7,668 bases of DNA, taken from positions 1-7,668 of the forward strand of contig JAUXJX010000077.1 of assembly GCA_030624545.1 (NCBI GenBank). Reading direction: 5' to 3'. The position numbers and the translations under genes are program-made. The stretch is from Bacteroidota bacterium. GTDB taxonomy: Bacteria; Zhuqueibacterota; JdFR-76; DREG01. How positions within the stretch are numbered: the stretch's first letter is position 1; each line of letters starts with the position of its first letter. The notes under the pieces were generated by a model that searched no databases, had not been told where the DNA came from, and worked only from the letters and a program-made list of their open reading frames with translations. This document shows positions 1 to 7,484 of the stretch, piece by piece.

Positions 1-893
1 ATCCCGACATAACTATCTACATCGAGCGCCTTGAGGCTTTTGTCCGGGGGCAGCAACTACAAGAGGTGCGGCTGTCCAATCCATTTTTATTGCGCAGCGT
101 CGAGCCGCCGATTGACACCATTAAAGGCAGGATTGTGCAGGGATTTGAGCGGATGGGCAAGCGCATCGTTTTTGTCTTCCCCGAAGAGCACTTCCTGGTG
201 CTGCATTTGATGATCGCCGGACGCCTGCGCTGGCGCGAAAAGGAATGCAAAATCCCTGGAAAAACCGGATTGGCGGCATTCGACTTTCCCAATGGTTCGC
301 TCCTCATCACTGAAGCCGGCACAAAGAAGAGGGCCTCCTTATACGTAGTCGAAGGCCGTGAACCGCTCCGCTTTTTGGATCCCGGCGGTCTCGAGGTCTT
401 TGCTGCTTCCCTCGCCGAATTTCGCGAACGGCTCACTCAAGAGAATCACACACTCAAGCGAGCGTTGACCGATCCGAGGCTGTTCAGCGGCATCGGCAAC
501 GCCTACTCCGATGAGATTCTTCACGTGGCAAAGCTGTCACCCGTGCTGCTAACCCATAGGCTTACGGCACAACAAATCGAACAATTGTATGAGGCAACGC
601 GCGAGACGCTAATAGACTGGGCGGCGCGTTTGCGGACTGAGACCGGGGATGGATTCCCGGACAAAGTCACCGCCTTCCGCCACGGTATGGCGGTACACGG
701 CCGCTACGGCAAACCCTGCCCGGACTGCGGCACACCGGTCCAGCGCATTCGCTACGCCGCAAATGAAACCAACTACTGCCCTAACTGTCAAACCGGCGGT
801 AAGCTGTTGGCAGATAGAGCATTATCGCGCCTTTTGAAAAGAGACTGGCCGCGCACGCTGGAAGAGCTTGAGGAAATGAAGGGCGAGCACTAA
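1..893 (+). CDS. Fpg/Nei-family DNA glycosylase (formamidopyrimidine-DNA glycosylase-like), 5' partial
   Basis: Base-excision-repair glycosylase/AP lyase family that removes oxidised bases from DNA. The reading frame is open from position 3 and begins [13 protein letters not shown], which matches the family start MPExPDI. About four residues, including the catalytic Pro2 and Glu3, therefore lie just outside the window; full length would be about 300 residues. Visible landmarks are the N-terminal beta-sandwich segment RMGKRIVF followed by HLMIAGRL, the helix-two-turn-helix segment [12 protein letters not shown] (about 484-519), and a C-terminal zinc finger C-x2-C-x16-C-x2-C with cysteines at 717, 726, 777 and 786. 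The GTG at 66 is an internal Val codon, not the start, because conserved sequence runs upstream of it. The family is clear. Which substrate it prefers (8-oxoG-like MutM or pyrimidine-like Nei) cannot be settled, so I give no symbol. It stands apart from the minus-strand operon. Confidence 0.93.
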   Translation, partial: PDITIYIERLEAFVRGQQLQEVRLSNPFLLRSVEPPIDTIKGRIVQGFERMGKRIVFVFPEEHFLVLHLMIAGRLRWREKECKIPGKTGLAAFDFPNGSLLITEAGTKKRASLYVVEGREPLRFLDPGGLEVFAASLAEFRERLTQENHTLKRALTDPRLFSGIGNAYSDEILHVAKLSPVLLTHRLTAQQIEQLYEATRETLIDWAARLRTETGDGFPDKVTAFRHGMAVHGRYGKPCPDCGTPVQRIRYAANETNYCPNCQTGGKLLADRALSRLLKRDWPRTLEELEEMKGEH

Positions 894-1178
894 CAATAGA
901 AAGGTCAACGATCCACGCGACTCTTGCGGTGATTTTTGTCGGCCTCAATTTCAGTCAATCCGTGAATCAGCAAAAGGAATCTGCTCTACATAGATCGGAA
1001 GAAATTGGCTTGTAAAGATTAGAGCACAATAGCGCTTTTATCTGATTAGCCCAGGGGTTACATTAACCAATCTCTTGTCCCTTTTCCTTAGCGACTTATT
1101 GTGCATCATCAACAAATTTCCTGCGTAAAATCTGTCAACTGAATCAATGTGTGAACTACGAAAGGAAGGGAAAATGTC
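894..1178. other. intergenic region between the glycosylase and the decayed outer-membrane gene
   Basis: I see no coding sequence or RNA gene in these 285 bases. A weak hairpin (CACGC at 914-918 with GCGGTG at 926-931, one bulged G) followed by five T residues at 933-937 could be a poor terminator for the glycosylase gene. Two short inverted repeats are present: TGCTCTA/TAGAGCA at 982-988 and 1020-1026 (31-nt loop), and GGTTA-CAT-TAACC at 1056-1068. A -10-like TAAAAT lies at 1126-1131, but the nearest -35-like TTGTGC (1099-1104) is 21 nt away, which is too far for a normal sigma70 promoter. None of these is strong enough to be called on its own. Confidence 0.5.
1162..1169 (+). promoter_or_regulatory. 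Shine-Dalgarno site of the decayed outer-membrane gene
   Basis: AAGGAAGG lies 9 nt upstream of ATG 1179, a strong match to the anti-Shine-Dalgarno sequence. Another ATG at 1174 follows the same site but is stopped after one more codon (ATG TCA TGA). Its stop overlaps the ATG at 1179, so the signal-peptide frame is the one that matters. The intact site shows that the initiation region has survived although the coding region is broken. Confidence 0.65.
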
Positions 1179-1768
1179 ATGAATATGAACATCACCATCG
1201 GATTTCTTCTGCTGGTTTTCACCTCTTCTGCATTTTCACAGGAAGGTTTCGAGGGCAGGCCCATAACGGACAACGTGTGGATGCCCACGGGCTACACCCT
1301 CAATAAGGGAGAATTCAAAATAGGACAACCCCGACTCAGGCTTTGGGAGTTGGAATTGATTTTGCGCATTTCGACCTTGACATTTTTGGCGAAGAAGTCG
1401 ACGCTTCGTTCACTTCCATATCACCGTTTGTAGCCTATGGCACGCAAGCCGGTGAGAAAACGATGATCCATCTCGCCGGAAGGCTCAGCACATTTTCGGG
1501 TGACGCAGAAATCGATGACGCCAAAGCGGAGGAGAGCTCTACGGGGACTTCAGTATTTGCCGGCGTGGAGCACAGCTAGTCTAATCGGACCAAATTTCTC
1601 GGGGAAGTGGGCTACGACATCACATTCGAAGGGCTGCGACTCGGCGGCGCCGTGCCTTTTGGCTGGACCAAATTTCGCCTAAAAATGGGCGTCAGCTACT
1701 TCAATCCGGATGGACCCGGCGATTTTACGCTTCCGGTTATCGGATTATGGTGGAGGTTTAAGGGGTAG
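1179..1768 (+). pseudogene. decayed outer-membrane beta-barrel protein gene (frameshift plus in-frame amber stop)
   Basis: The reading frame opens at ATG 1179 with a signal peptide: MNMNI, a hydrophobic core GFLLLVF, and a probable cleavage after TSSAFS. The mature start is QEGFEGRPITDNVWMPTGY. After about residue 49 (FKIG, near 1324) the sense moves to the -1 frame, giving ALGVGIDFAHFDLDIFGEE and a barrel-like pattern of alternating polar and hydrophobic residues. One missing base near 1323-1325 would restore GEFKIG-x-TPTQALGVG. In that second frame a TAG at 1577-1579 interrupts GVEHS*SNRTKF; a C-to-T change from CAG (Gln) would explain it. Sense then continues to TAG 1766-1768, ending LPVIGLWWRFKG, like a final aromatic-rich strand. 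The repaired product is about 195 residues. I infer a small outer-membrane barrel of unknown substrate. Two independent lesions favour a real pseudogene over one sequencing error. Confidence 0.8.
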
Positions 1769-1775
1769 ACCAAAG

Positions 1776-1811
1776 AAAAAGCCTTGCAGGTTTCGAAAAC
1801 CTGCAAGGCTT
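1776..1811 (-). terminator. intrinsic terminator of the minus-strand operon, downstream of ahcY
   Basis: A perfect 15-bp inverted repeat has arms AAGCCTTGCAGGTTT (1779-1793) and AAACCTGCAAGGCTT (1797-1811), separated by a 3-nt loop. Read on the minus strand, the hairpin begins 11 nt after the ahcY stop codon and is followed directly by T residues (complement of the A run 1776-1780, then C and TTT). On the plus strand the hairpin is followed by AAATGG with no T run, so it mainly ends leftward transcription. It sits in the 54-nt gap between two converging genes. Confidence 0.88.
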
Positions 1812-1822
1812 AAATGGTTACT

Positions 1823-3082
1823 TTACGTTCCCTGTTCCCAGGAAACCAGGTATTGTTTCTGCTCGGGCGTTAACTTATCAATGCCGATGCCCATGGTTTC
1901 CAGCTTAAGTCTGGAAATCCAATCTTCAATTTCGGCCGGGACGTTAGAAACCTCGGCCTTCAGTTGATCCTTATTCTTGATCACCCATTCTGAAGTCAGA
2001 GCCTGGGTGGCGAAGCTCATATCCATTACGTCGGCAGGGTGGCCTTCGGCACAAGCCAGGTTTACCAGCCTGCCATCTGCAAGCAAGAAGATGCGATTTC
2101 CATTTCCAAGGGTGTATGCGTCCACGTTTTCGCGTACCCCTTTGCGCACTTCGGTGGCAATCTCAGCGAGTGCCTTAATATCGATCTCGACATCGAAATG
2201 GCCGGAATTTGCCACGATAGCGCCGTCTTTCATGAGCTCGAAATGCTCTGCGCGAATAACTGAGATGTCCCCCGTAAGAGTGCAAAAGACATCTCCGGTT
2301 TTTGCGGCTTCGCTCATGGGCATAACATCGAAGCCATCCATTGTCGCCTCGAGCGCTCGAATCGGATCAACCTCTGTAACCGTCACTCTGGCGCCCAGGC
2401 CGCGCACCCGGAAGGCAAATCCCCTGCCGCACCAGCCGTAGCCCGCTACCACCACATTTTTCCCGGCCATCAAAACGTCAGTGGCACGAATGATGCCATC
2501 AACGGTGGATTGGCCTGTACCATAACGATTGTCGAAGAGGTATTTAGTTGTCGCGTCGTTCACGGAGATGACAGGGAACTTTAAAGCTCCATCTTTTGCC
2601 ATAGCACGCAGGCGGATAACGCCTGTGGTCGTTTCTTCCATGCTGCCGAAAATAGACTTGCCAAGCTCGGGATAGTCGGAATGAATTACGGAGACCAAAT
2701 CGGCGCCGTCGTCCATGGTAATGACAGGTTCGTGCTCGATGCATGATTTCAAATGATCATAGTAGGTATCCCGGTCTTCGCCCTTAATCGCAAAAACCGG
2801 CATTTCATAATCCGATACGAGGGAGGCCGCCACGTCATCCTGCGTGCTCAGGGGATTGGAGGCGCAGAGATAAAGCTCGGCCCCTCCTGCCTTGAGCGTT
2901 CTCGCCAGGTTGGCCGTTTCGGCGGTCACGTGAAGACAGGCCGACATGTGAAAACCGGACAAAGGCTTCTCTGCAGCAAACCGCTCTCGGATGCGCTGCA
3001 AGACCGGCATGTTGTGGTCAGCCCATTCTATTCTTCTCTTGCCCTCGTCAGCAAGCCCCAAATTTTTGATATCGTACTTCAC
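1823..3082 (-). CDS. ahcY: adenosylhomocysteinase (S-adenosyl-L-homocysteine hydrolase)
   Basis: NAD-dependent cytosolic enzyme that reversibly splits S-adenosylhomocysteine into adenosine and homocysteine, relieving product inhibition of methyltransferases. It has 419 residues. Visible elements are the substrate-site segment [12 protein letters not shown] (45-56), the acidic DDGAD (124-128), EETTTG (149-154), [18 protein letters not shown] (175-192) with the Lys and Asp expected in the active site, the Rossmann NAD motif GYGWCGRG (214-221), NSGHF (292-296) and [17 protein letters not shown] near the C-terminus. The length and the ending [13 protein letters not shown] match the shorter form known from archaea and Thermotoga, not the longer proteobacterial form ending in a Lys/Tyr tail. 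The start is GTG (3080-3082) with Shine-Dalgarno AGAAAGGA at 3089-3096, 6 nt upstream. It is the last gene of the operon, 35 nt after metK, which makes the methyl donor this enzyme's pathway consumes. Confidence 0.97.
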   Translation of the reverse strand: MKYDIKNLGLADEGKRRIEWADHNMPVLQRIRERFAAEKPLSGFHMSACLHVTAETANLARTLKAGGAELYLCASNPLSTQDDVAASLVSDYEMPVFAIKGEDRDTYYDHLKSCIEHEPVITMDDGADLVSVIHSDYPELGKSIFGSMEETTTGVIRLRAMAKDGALKFPVISVNDATTKYLFDNRYGTGQSTVDGIIRATDVLMAGKNVVVAGYGWCGRGFAFRVRGLGARVTVTEVDPIRALEATMDGFDVMPMSEAAKTGDVFCTLTGDISVIRAEHFELMKDGAIVANSGHFDVEIDIKALAEIATEVRKGVRENVDAYTLGNGNRIFLLADGRLVNLACAEGHPADVMDMSFATQALTSEWVIKNKDQLKAEVSNVPAEIEDWISRLKLETMGIGIDKLTPEQKQYLVSWEQGT

Positions 3083-3088
3083 AGGTAA

Positions 3089-3096
3089 TCCTTTCT
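3089..3096 (-). promoter_or_regulatory. ribosome binding site that fixes the GTG start of ahcY
   Basis: On the minus strand AGAAAGGA is followed by a 6-nt spacer and GTG AAG TAC. No ATG is placed as well, and the resulting N-terminus [21 protein letters not shown] aligns with the usual start of the short SAH hydrolases. Confidence 0.7.
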
Positions 3097-3117
3097 TCTG
3101 AGTATCTTATTCTGAAG

Positions 3118-4251
3118 CTATCGTGCAATCTCCTCAACACGATTGGTTTCTTCCCAGGTAAATCCTCCGCCGTTGCGGCCAAAATGGCCATATGCCGCGG
3201 TGTTGCGGTAAACCGGTCTTCTAAGCTGCAAAGCTTCAATAATGGCCGCGGGCCTGAGGTCAAAAACATTTTTGATTCTTTTCTGTATTTCCTCGTTGGG
3301 AAGGACGCTGGTGCCGAAGGTGTCCACCATAATCGAGACAGGCTCCGCCACGCCAATGGCATAGGCGATTTGAACCTCGCACTTCTTCGCCAGGCCCGCC
3401 GCAACCACATTCTTCGCCACCCAGCGGGCTGCGTAAGCGGCAGATCGATCTACTTTGGAGGGATCTTTACCTGAGAACGCTCCCCCGCCATGCCTGGCGT
3501 AACCGCCGTAGGTATCGACAATGATCTTTCTTCCGGTGAGTCCGGCATCTCCCAGGGGGCCGCCGATGACAAATCGCCCGGTAGGATTGATATGAAAACG
3601 AACCCGGCTGGAATCGTACAGCTCGCTCGGAACTACGGGTTCAATGACCTTCGCAATAACATCCTTGCAAATCTGCTCTTTCGTGACATCCGGGTTATGC
3701 TGGGTCGACACGACAATCGTGTCTACCAGAACCGGCTTCGCATCTTCATATTGGACGGTAACCTGAGCTTTTCCATCCGGACGAAGATAGGGAATCTCGC
3801 CGGACTTTCTCACGGCAGCCAATCGTTTCGTCAGCCGTTGCGCCAGCTGGATTGGCAGCGGCATCAACTCCGGGGTTTCCTCTACGGCAAACCCGAACAT
3901 CATGCCCTGGTCGCCGGCGCCGTCACGATCAACGCCCATTGCAATGTCAGGAGACTGTTGATCTATGGATGTCAATACGGAACATGTGAGATAATCGAAT
4001 CCATATGCGGCATCTGTATAGCCGATATCCTTTATGACTTCCCTGACGATTGTGGGAACATCCACATAGCATTCGGTGGTTATTTCTCCTCCCACCAAAG
4101 CCAAACCGGTAGTCACAAAGGTCTCGCAGGCGACGCGTCCCTTGGGATCTTGCTTCATCACATCATCCAGTATCGCGTCGGAAATCTGATCTGCTATTTT
4201 GTCCGGATGTCCCTCCGTGACCGATTCCGAGGTAAATAACTTTTTCTCCAT
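3118..4251 (-). CDS. metK: S-adenosylmethionine synthase (methionine adenosyltransferase)
   Basis: Makes S-adenosylmethionine from methionine and ATP with release of phosphate and diphosphate; cytosolic and normally a homotetramer. It has 377 residues, close to the usual bacterial 380-400. The start is typical ([18 protein letters not shown], with the ATP-phosphate-binding His at 15 and metal-binding Asp at 17). The signature hexapeptide GAGDQG lies at 111-116 and the glycine-rich nonapeptide GGGAFSGKD at 255-263. [14 protein letters not shown] follows, and the C-terminal part holds AAYGHFGR (352-359). ATG is at 4249-4251; the nearest AGG is only 4 nt upstream, and a better AAGGG lies about 11 nt upstream, so the ribosome site is modest. 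It sits 38 nt after the isomerase gene and 35 nt before ahcY, giving two steps of the activated methyl cycle side by side. I see no space for, or sign of, a SAM or SAH riboswitch in these gaps. Confidence 0.98.
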   Translation of the reverse strand: MEKKLFTSESVTEGHPDKIADQISDAILDDVMKQDPKGRVACETFVTTGLALVGGEITTECYVDVPTIVREVIKDIGYTDAAYGFDYLTCSVLTSIDQQSPDIAMGVDRDGAGDQGMMFGFAVEETPELMPLPIQLAQRLTKRLAAVRKSGEIPYLRPDGKAQVTVQYEDAKPVLVDTIVVSTQHNPDVTKEQICKDVIAKVIEPVVPSELYDSSRVRFHINPTGRFVIGGPLGDAGLTGRKIIVDTYGGYARHGGGAFSGKDPSKVDRSAAYAARWVAKNVVAAGLAKKCEVQIAYAIGVAEPVSIMVDTFGTSVLPNEEIQKRIKNVFDLRPAAIIEALQLRRPVYRNTAAYGHFGRNGGGFTWEETNRVEEIAR

Positions 4252-4289
4252 ATAACCTGTTTCCCTTTTCTTAATTGCTCTTGTTCGCT

Positions 4290-5357
4290 CTAGTTTTCTT
4301 CTCTCGCCAGAACTGACTTTAAGTAATCTATGTTTTTGATAGTTGTCGGATCTTCATGGTTTTTCATAGCCAGGTGATAACTAACGAAATCCACAAGATA
4401 AATCAAAGAAAATCGTTTTGCAAGGAGAGAATCACCGCGTGCATGTATTTGCAGTGTTGGGGTTCCTGATTCTTCGATTAATTCTTTTGTGATCTCCATT
4501 CTCCTCTTAACGCGAATATGATCGTCTTTGTCGCGCAAAAACATTACCGCCATTTTTCGATTTAATGTCATGTCCTTTGCACGCTGCCACCCAATTATCT
4601 CGTTATGGTTCATTTCCGGAATTATATTATGATAGGCGAGCGATTTGCTGTTTTCGCAGATTTGTCCTTTCCAACGCACAGCCACAGTTTGCAGTTGGGG
4701 AGATGAGTAAATTACCGGGATTCTATCGGCACAGAACTCTGCTATCTCCATTGCGGGTGAATTCTCGATTTGCTGGGGATTATTCTCCGAAAGTATAGAT
4801 TCCAGCACGCCGAACAGCTCATCAAAATCCGCAAGATCCGGCCTAATCCAGCCCCAATTCAGAAAAACTTCAAAAACCGGGAAGAATAAATAACCCAATG
4901 CCGTTCTTGGCGGCTGGCCGCCGGGTATTTGGATAACGGGATGACCGTTTTTCCGGGCGCGATCATACAATTCTCCGCCACTTGTAAACGCAATACAGGG
5001 GCATCCCAGAGATACCGCGGCCTGATGAGCCGAAAGAGTTTCCTCAGTGTTCCCCGAATAGCTGGACAACACCACCAGAACGGTTTCGTCAGTCCAGGCC
5101 GGCAACTTGTAATCTCGGACCACGGTGCAGGGGAGCGTTCCCGATGCCGTAACGAAATCATGCAGCAAATCACCTGTAACTGCGGAGCCTCCCATGCCGG
5201 CGACCAGAATGTGTTTCAAAGAGGCTGTCGGCTTTGCGACGCTGCTGCTCTTGCCAATTTGGATCGCTTTTTGGACCTGATCAGGAAACCTGAGGATCAG
5301 GTCCAACATGTTCTTCGTATCGTATTTCTGAATGAGATTTCCAAGATCCGGATGCAT
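4290..5357 (-). CDS. bifunctional phosphoglucose/phosphomannose isomerase
   Basis: SIS-domain isomerase that interconverts glucose 6-phosphate or mannose 6-phosphate with fructose 6-phosphate in the cytosol. It belongs to the small archaeal-type PGI/PMI family, distinct from classical Pgi and from cupin-type ManA. With the start used here it has 355 residues. Motifs: GMGGSA (54-59) in the first SIS domain, the phosphate-binding SSYSGNTEE (98-106), TSGGEL (125-130), QPPRTALGY (148-156), EMNHNEI (248-254) and a conserved C-terminal His in HARGDS (305). I chose ATG 5355-5357 because GAAGGA (5365-5370) stands 7 nt upstream, it starts 4 nt after the ptsI stop, and the family begins near [12 protein letters not shown]. 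An upstream ATG at 5393 would add 12 residues and overlap ptsI by 32 nt. Placed after ptsHI, it probably channels PTS-imported hexose phosphates into glycolysis, or supplies mannose phosphates for surface sugars. Confidence 0.93.
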   Translation of the reverse strand: MHPDLGNLIQKYDTKNMLDLILRFPDQVQKAIQIGKSSSVAKPTASLKHILVAGMGGSAVTGDLLHDFVTASGTLPCTVVRDYKLPAWTDETVLVVLSSYSGNTEETLSAHQAAVSLGCPCIAFTSGGELYDRARKNGHPVIQIPGGQPPRTALGYLFFPVFEVFLNWGWIRPDLADFDELFGVLESILSENNPQQIENSPAMEIAEFCADRIPVIYSSPQLQTVAVRWKGQICENSKSLAYHNIIPEMNHNEIIGWQRAKDMTLNRKMAVMFLRDKDDHIRVKRRMEITKELIEESGTPTLQIHARGDSLLAKRFSLIYLVDFVSYHLAMKNHEDPTTIKNIDYLKSVLAREEN

Positions 5358-5361
5358 ACGA

Positions 5362-7173
5362 TCATCCTTCAACGGTCTGCTTGTTATTCTCAACTTCCGG
5401 CAACAGAACCTCTGAAATCTCGGGCAATTCGGACTGCATAAACTCTTGAAGGCTTTCTTCTACCTGCTTAGCGGTGGAACACCGGGGAATATCCTCGCAA
5501 AGTCGCTTGGTGGTATTATAACGAAGGGATCGAATGAGCTTCTTTACTTCCGGAATCAATGGAGATGTAACACTGAGCTCGTCCAGGCCAATGCCAACCA
5601 AAAACGGTACAACCTGCAGATCACAAGCCATCTCACCACAGAGAGCAACCCAGATGCCGTTTCTGTGGCCGATTTCTACTGTCTCTTTGATCATCCGCAA
5701 TACGGCGGGATGGTAATTGGTGTAGAGTTTGGCAATCCGCTCGTTCCCTCTGTCCACGGCCAATGTATACTGAATTAGATCATTTGTCCCAATACTGAAA
5801 AAGCTTACCTCTTTGGCCAGTTGATCAGCCATCATGACCGCCGACGGCACTTCAATCATCATTCCGACCTCGATGTGCGGATCGAAAGGCACCCCCTCGG
5901 CTTCGAGTTCGGCCATAGCCTTTCTTACATATTCCTTGCTTTGTATCAGTTCCTCAAAAGAGGAGATCATTGGAAACATGATTCGGACGTTTTGACGCCC
6001 GCTGGATCGAAGAATTGCTCGCAATTGCTTCAAGAACAGATCAGGAGTATCCAGACTGATTCGAATGGAGCGCCAACCGAGAAAAGGATTTTCCTCTTCA
6101 TCAGATTCCGTATCGAGGCCCATGCGGTCGCCGCCAAGGTCAAAGGTGCGGATCCTCACTGCATTGGGATAATTCTGATCGGCAATATATTGGTACTCCT
6201 GGAGCTGCTCTTCTTCGCTGGGAAGCTCCGACTTGTTGAGATAGATATACTCTGTGCGAAAAAGTCCGACTCCATTCGCCCCGTGGGCCAGGGCTGATTC
6301 CACTTCGGCCGGAAAGTCAATGTTCGCCGCGAGCCTGACTTCGCGACCGTCCAGGGTCTTGGCCGGCAATTCTTTTATCGGCAGCAGTGCCTGTTGGAAT
6401 TTTTGATATTTCTCCTGCAGCGCACGATACTTCAGGAGGCTGCCCTTCGCTGGATTCAGAATGACCCTGCCTTTGCTGCCATCGATGATGAGCCGGTCCC
6501 CGTCCTTCACATTCTCTGAGAATCTCTTCAATCCTACCACGGCCGGTTTTTCCAATCCCCGGGCAAGAATGACGGCGTGCGAAGTCCTCCCGCCCAAATC
6601 GACGGCCAGTCCCAGGATTGCGTTTCGGTCCAGCATTACCATCTGTGAAGGGGTTAGCTGATGACAGACGATAATTCTCATGCCCTTCAAATCCGTTACG
6701 GACAGACTTTTTCTTCCGGTCAGATTTCGAATAACACGTCGCTTCACATCGAGGATATCCACCCCTCTCTCTCTCATGTACTCATCGTCGATGTCGGACA
6801 TGGCATCATGAAAATCTTGCATGATTTCAAAATAAACCCATTCTGCATTACGGCACTCTTCCCGAATTCGTTTTAGAGCCTCATCAACGACAATCTTGTC
6901 ATCAAGGATAAGCAGATGGGCATCAAACAACTCCGCTGCTTTTTCGCCAAGGCGGTTCAGTACGCGCTTCTTAATCGATTCCAGTTGTTTGCGGGTTTCT
7001 TTTAGCGCCTCTTTGAACCGTTTGATTTCCTTCTCGACTTCATTTTTGCTGATTTCTTTGCGAGGGAATTCGAGGCTTTCGCGGGTGAGAACCGTGGCTA
7101 TACCTATAGATACGCCGGGAGATGCGGCTATTCCGTCAAATGTGAGTTCTTTTTTTGTTCCGCTAGCAGACAT
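5362..7173 (-). CDS. ptsI: phosphoenolpyruvate-protein phosphotransferase (PTS enzyme I)
   Basis: First enzyme of the sugar phosphotransferase system: it autophosphorylates from PEP and passes the phosphate to HPr in the cytosol. It has 603 residues, slightly longer than the usual about 575 because of a 10-residue N-terminal lead before FDGIAASPGVSIG. Domains in order are the HPr-binding helical region (roughly 35-145), the phospho-His swivel domain with GGRTSHAVILARGLEKPAVVG (catalytic His199), and the PEP-binding TIM barrel (roughly 260-590). The barrel holds LFRTEY (304-309), NPFLGWRSIR (362-371), EVGMMIEVPSAV (435-446), FSIGTNDLIQYTLAVDR (459-475) and the catalytic cysteine in CGEMACD (Cys512). 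All key residues are present. One small variation is Ala-Cys where many EI proteins have Ala-Gly in the CGEMAGD motif. The ATG follows the ptsH stop by 2 nt, and the stop TGA precedes the isomerase ATG by 4 nt, so translation is probably coupled on both sides. Confidence 0.98.
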   Translation of the reverse strand: MSASGTKKELTFDGIAASPGVSIGIATVLTRESLEFPRKEISKNEVEKEIKRFKEALKETRKQLESIKKRVLNRLGEKAAELFDAHLLILDDKIVVDEALKRIREECRNAEWVYFEIMQDFHDAMSDIDDEYMRERGVDILDVKRRVIRNLTGRKSLSVTDLKGMRIIVCHQLTPSQMVMLDRNAILGLAVDLGGRTSHAVILARGLEKPAVVGLKRFSENVKDGDRLIIDGSKGRVILNPAKGSLLKYRALQEKYQKFQQALLPIKELPAKTLDGREVRLAANIDFPAEVESALAHGANGVGLFRTEYIYLNKSELPSEEEQLQEYQYIADQNYPNAVRIRTFDLGGDRMGLDTESDEEENPFLGWRSIRISLDTPDLFLKQLRAILRSSGRQNVRIMFPMISSFEELIQSKEYVRKAMAELEAEGVPFDPHIEVGMMIEVPSAVMMADQLAKEVSFFSIGTNDLIQYTLAVDRGNERIAKLYTNYHPAVLRMIKETVEIGHRNGIWVALCGEMACDLQVVPFLVGIGLDELSVTSPLIPEVKKLIRSLRYNTTKRLCEDIPRCSTAKQVEESLQEFMQSELPEISEVLLPEVENNKQTVEG

Positions 7174-7175
7174 TC

Positions 7176-7484
7176 TCAGTCTTCTTCAAACCTATTTTCA
7201 AACAGTCTAACCAACTCATCCAGGGCTTCTTGTTCGTCAGCCCCTTCCGTTTGAATCGTAATCTCACTATCCGGTTCTGCAGCCAGGGCCATCACGCTCA
7301 TGATGCTCTTGCCATTGACGGCCTGGCCGTTCTTGATCAGAGTGATAGAGGAAGAAAACCTGGCAGCCGCCTTGACCAGCAACGCGGCCGGGCGGGCGTG
7401 AATACCGAGTTTATTGGTTATTATGATGTCTTTCCGAACCATATCCGGCTGCAAACCATCAAATAGAAATGCAATTTCACTCAT
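7176..7484 (-). CDS. ptsH: phosphocarrier protein HPr
   Basis: Small cytosolic phosphocarrier that takes phosphate from EI and gives it to EIIA domains. Motifs: NKLGIHARPAALLVKAA with the phospho-accepting His, and NGKSIMSVMALAA with the regulatory Ser. Two starts are possible. ATG 7482-7484 gives 102 residues and overlaps the stop of the upstream gene as TAATG, a classic reinitiation arrangement. ATG 7440-7442 gives 88 residues, the usual HPr length, and puts the catalytic residue at exactly His15 and the serine at exactly Ser46, the standard HPr numbering. Neither has a convincing Shine-Dalgarno sequence. I list the coupled start, which adds MSEIAFLFDGLQPD, but the shorter protein is nearly as likely. 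Ser46 within GKSIM implies the protein could be a target of HPr kinase/phosphorylase, although no hprK is in the window. The stop is 2 nt before ptsI. Confidence 0.95.
   Translation of the reverse strand: MSEIAFLFDGLQPDMVRKDIIITNKLGIHARPAALLVKAAARFSSSITLIKNGQAVNGKSIMSVMALAAEPDSEITIQTEGADEQEALDELVRLFENRFEED

Noticed and set aside
992..1002. AGATCGGAAGA resembles the start of a common sequencing adapter
   Set aside because: Only 11 bases match; the next bases (AAT) diverge and sequence continues normally on both sides, so chance is the simpler explanation.
982..1026. Inverted repeat TGCTCTA/TAGAGCA as a tRNA or small RNA gene
   Set aside because: Seven-base arms with a 31-nt loop, no tRNA arms or anticodon stem, and no terminator after it.
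1099..1131. Sigma70 promoter TTGTGC / TAAAAT before the barrel gene
   Set aside because: The spacer is 21 nt, too long for a normal promoter; no better-spaced pair was found.
1317..1335. Programmed ribosomal frameshift in the barrel gene (CCC-C stretch at 1329-1332)
   Set aside because: A +1 slip on CCCC would enter the wrong frame; the sense frame needs -1, for which I see no slippery heptamer or following structure, and a second stop exists downstream.
1577..1579. TAG read through as a special amino acid (pyrrolysine) or suppressed
   Set aside because: Other genes here end normally in TAG (metK and the isomerase), the gene also has a frameshift, and a CAG-to-TAG change explains it simply.
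3083..3117. SAM or SAH riboswitch between metK and ahcY
   Set aside because: The gap is only 35 nt, too short for these aptamers, and it contains mainly the ahcY ribosome binding site.
3490..4239. Long plus-strand open frame of 249 residues opposite metK
   Set aside because: It lies wholly inside the well-conserved metK gene on the other strand, has no recognisable domain, and is a shadow frame.
4252..4289. SAM riboswitch or separate promoter before metK
   Set aside because: Only 38 nt, with no hairpin or -35/-10 pair that I can recognise; metK is more likely part of the upstream transcript.
4929..5441. Plus-strand open frame of 170 residues across the isomerase/ptsI junction
   Set aside because: Antisense to two strongly conserved genes, Cys/Arg/His-rich composition typical of a shadow frame, and no ribosome binding site.
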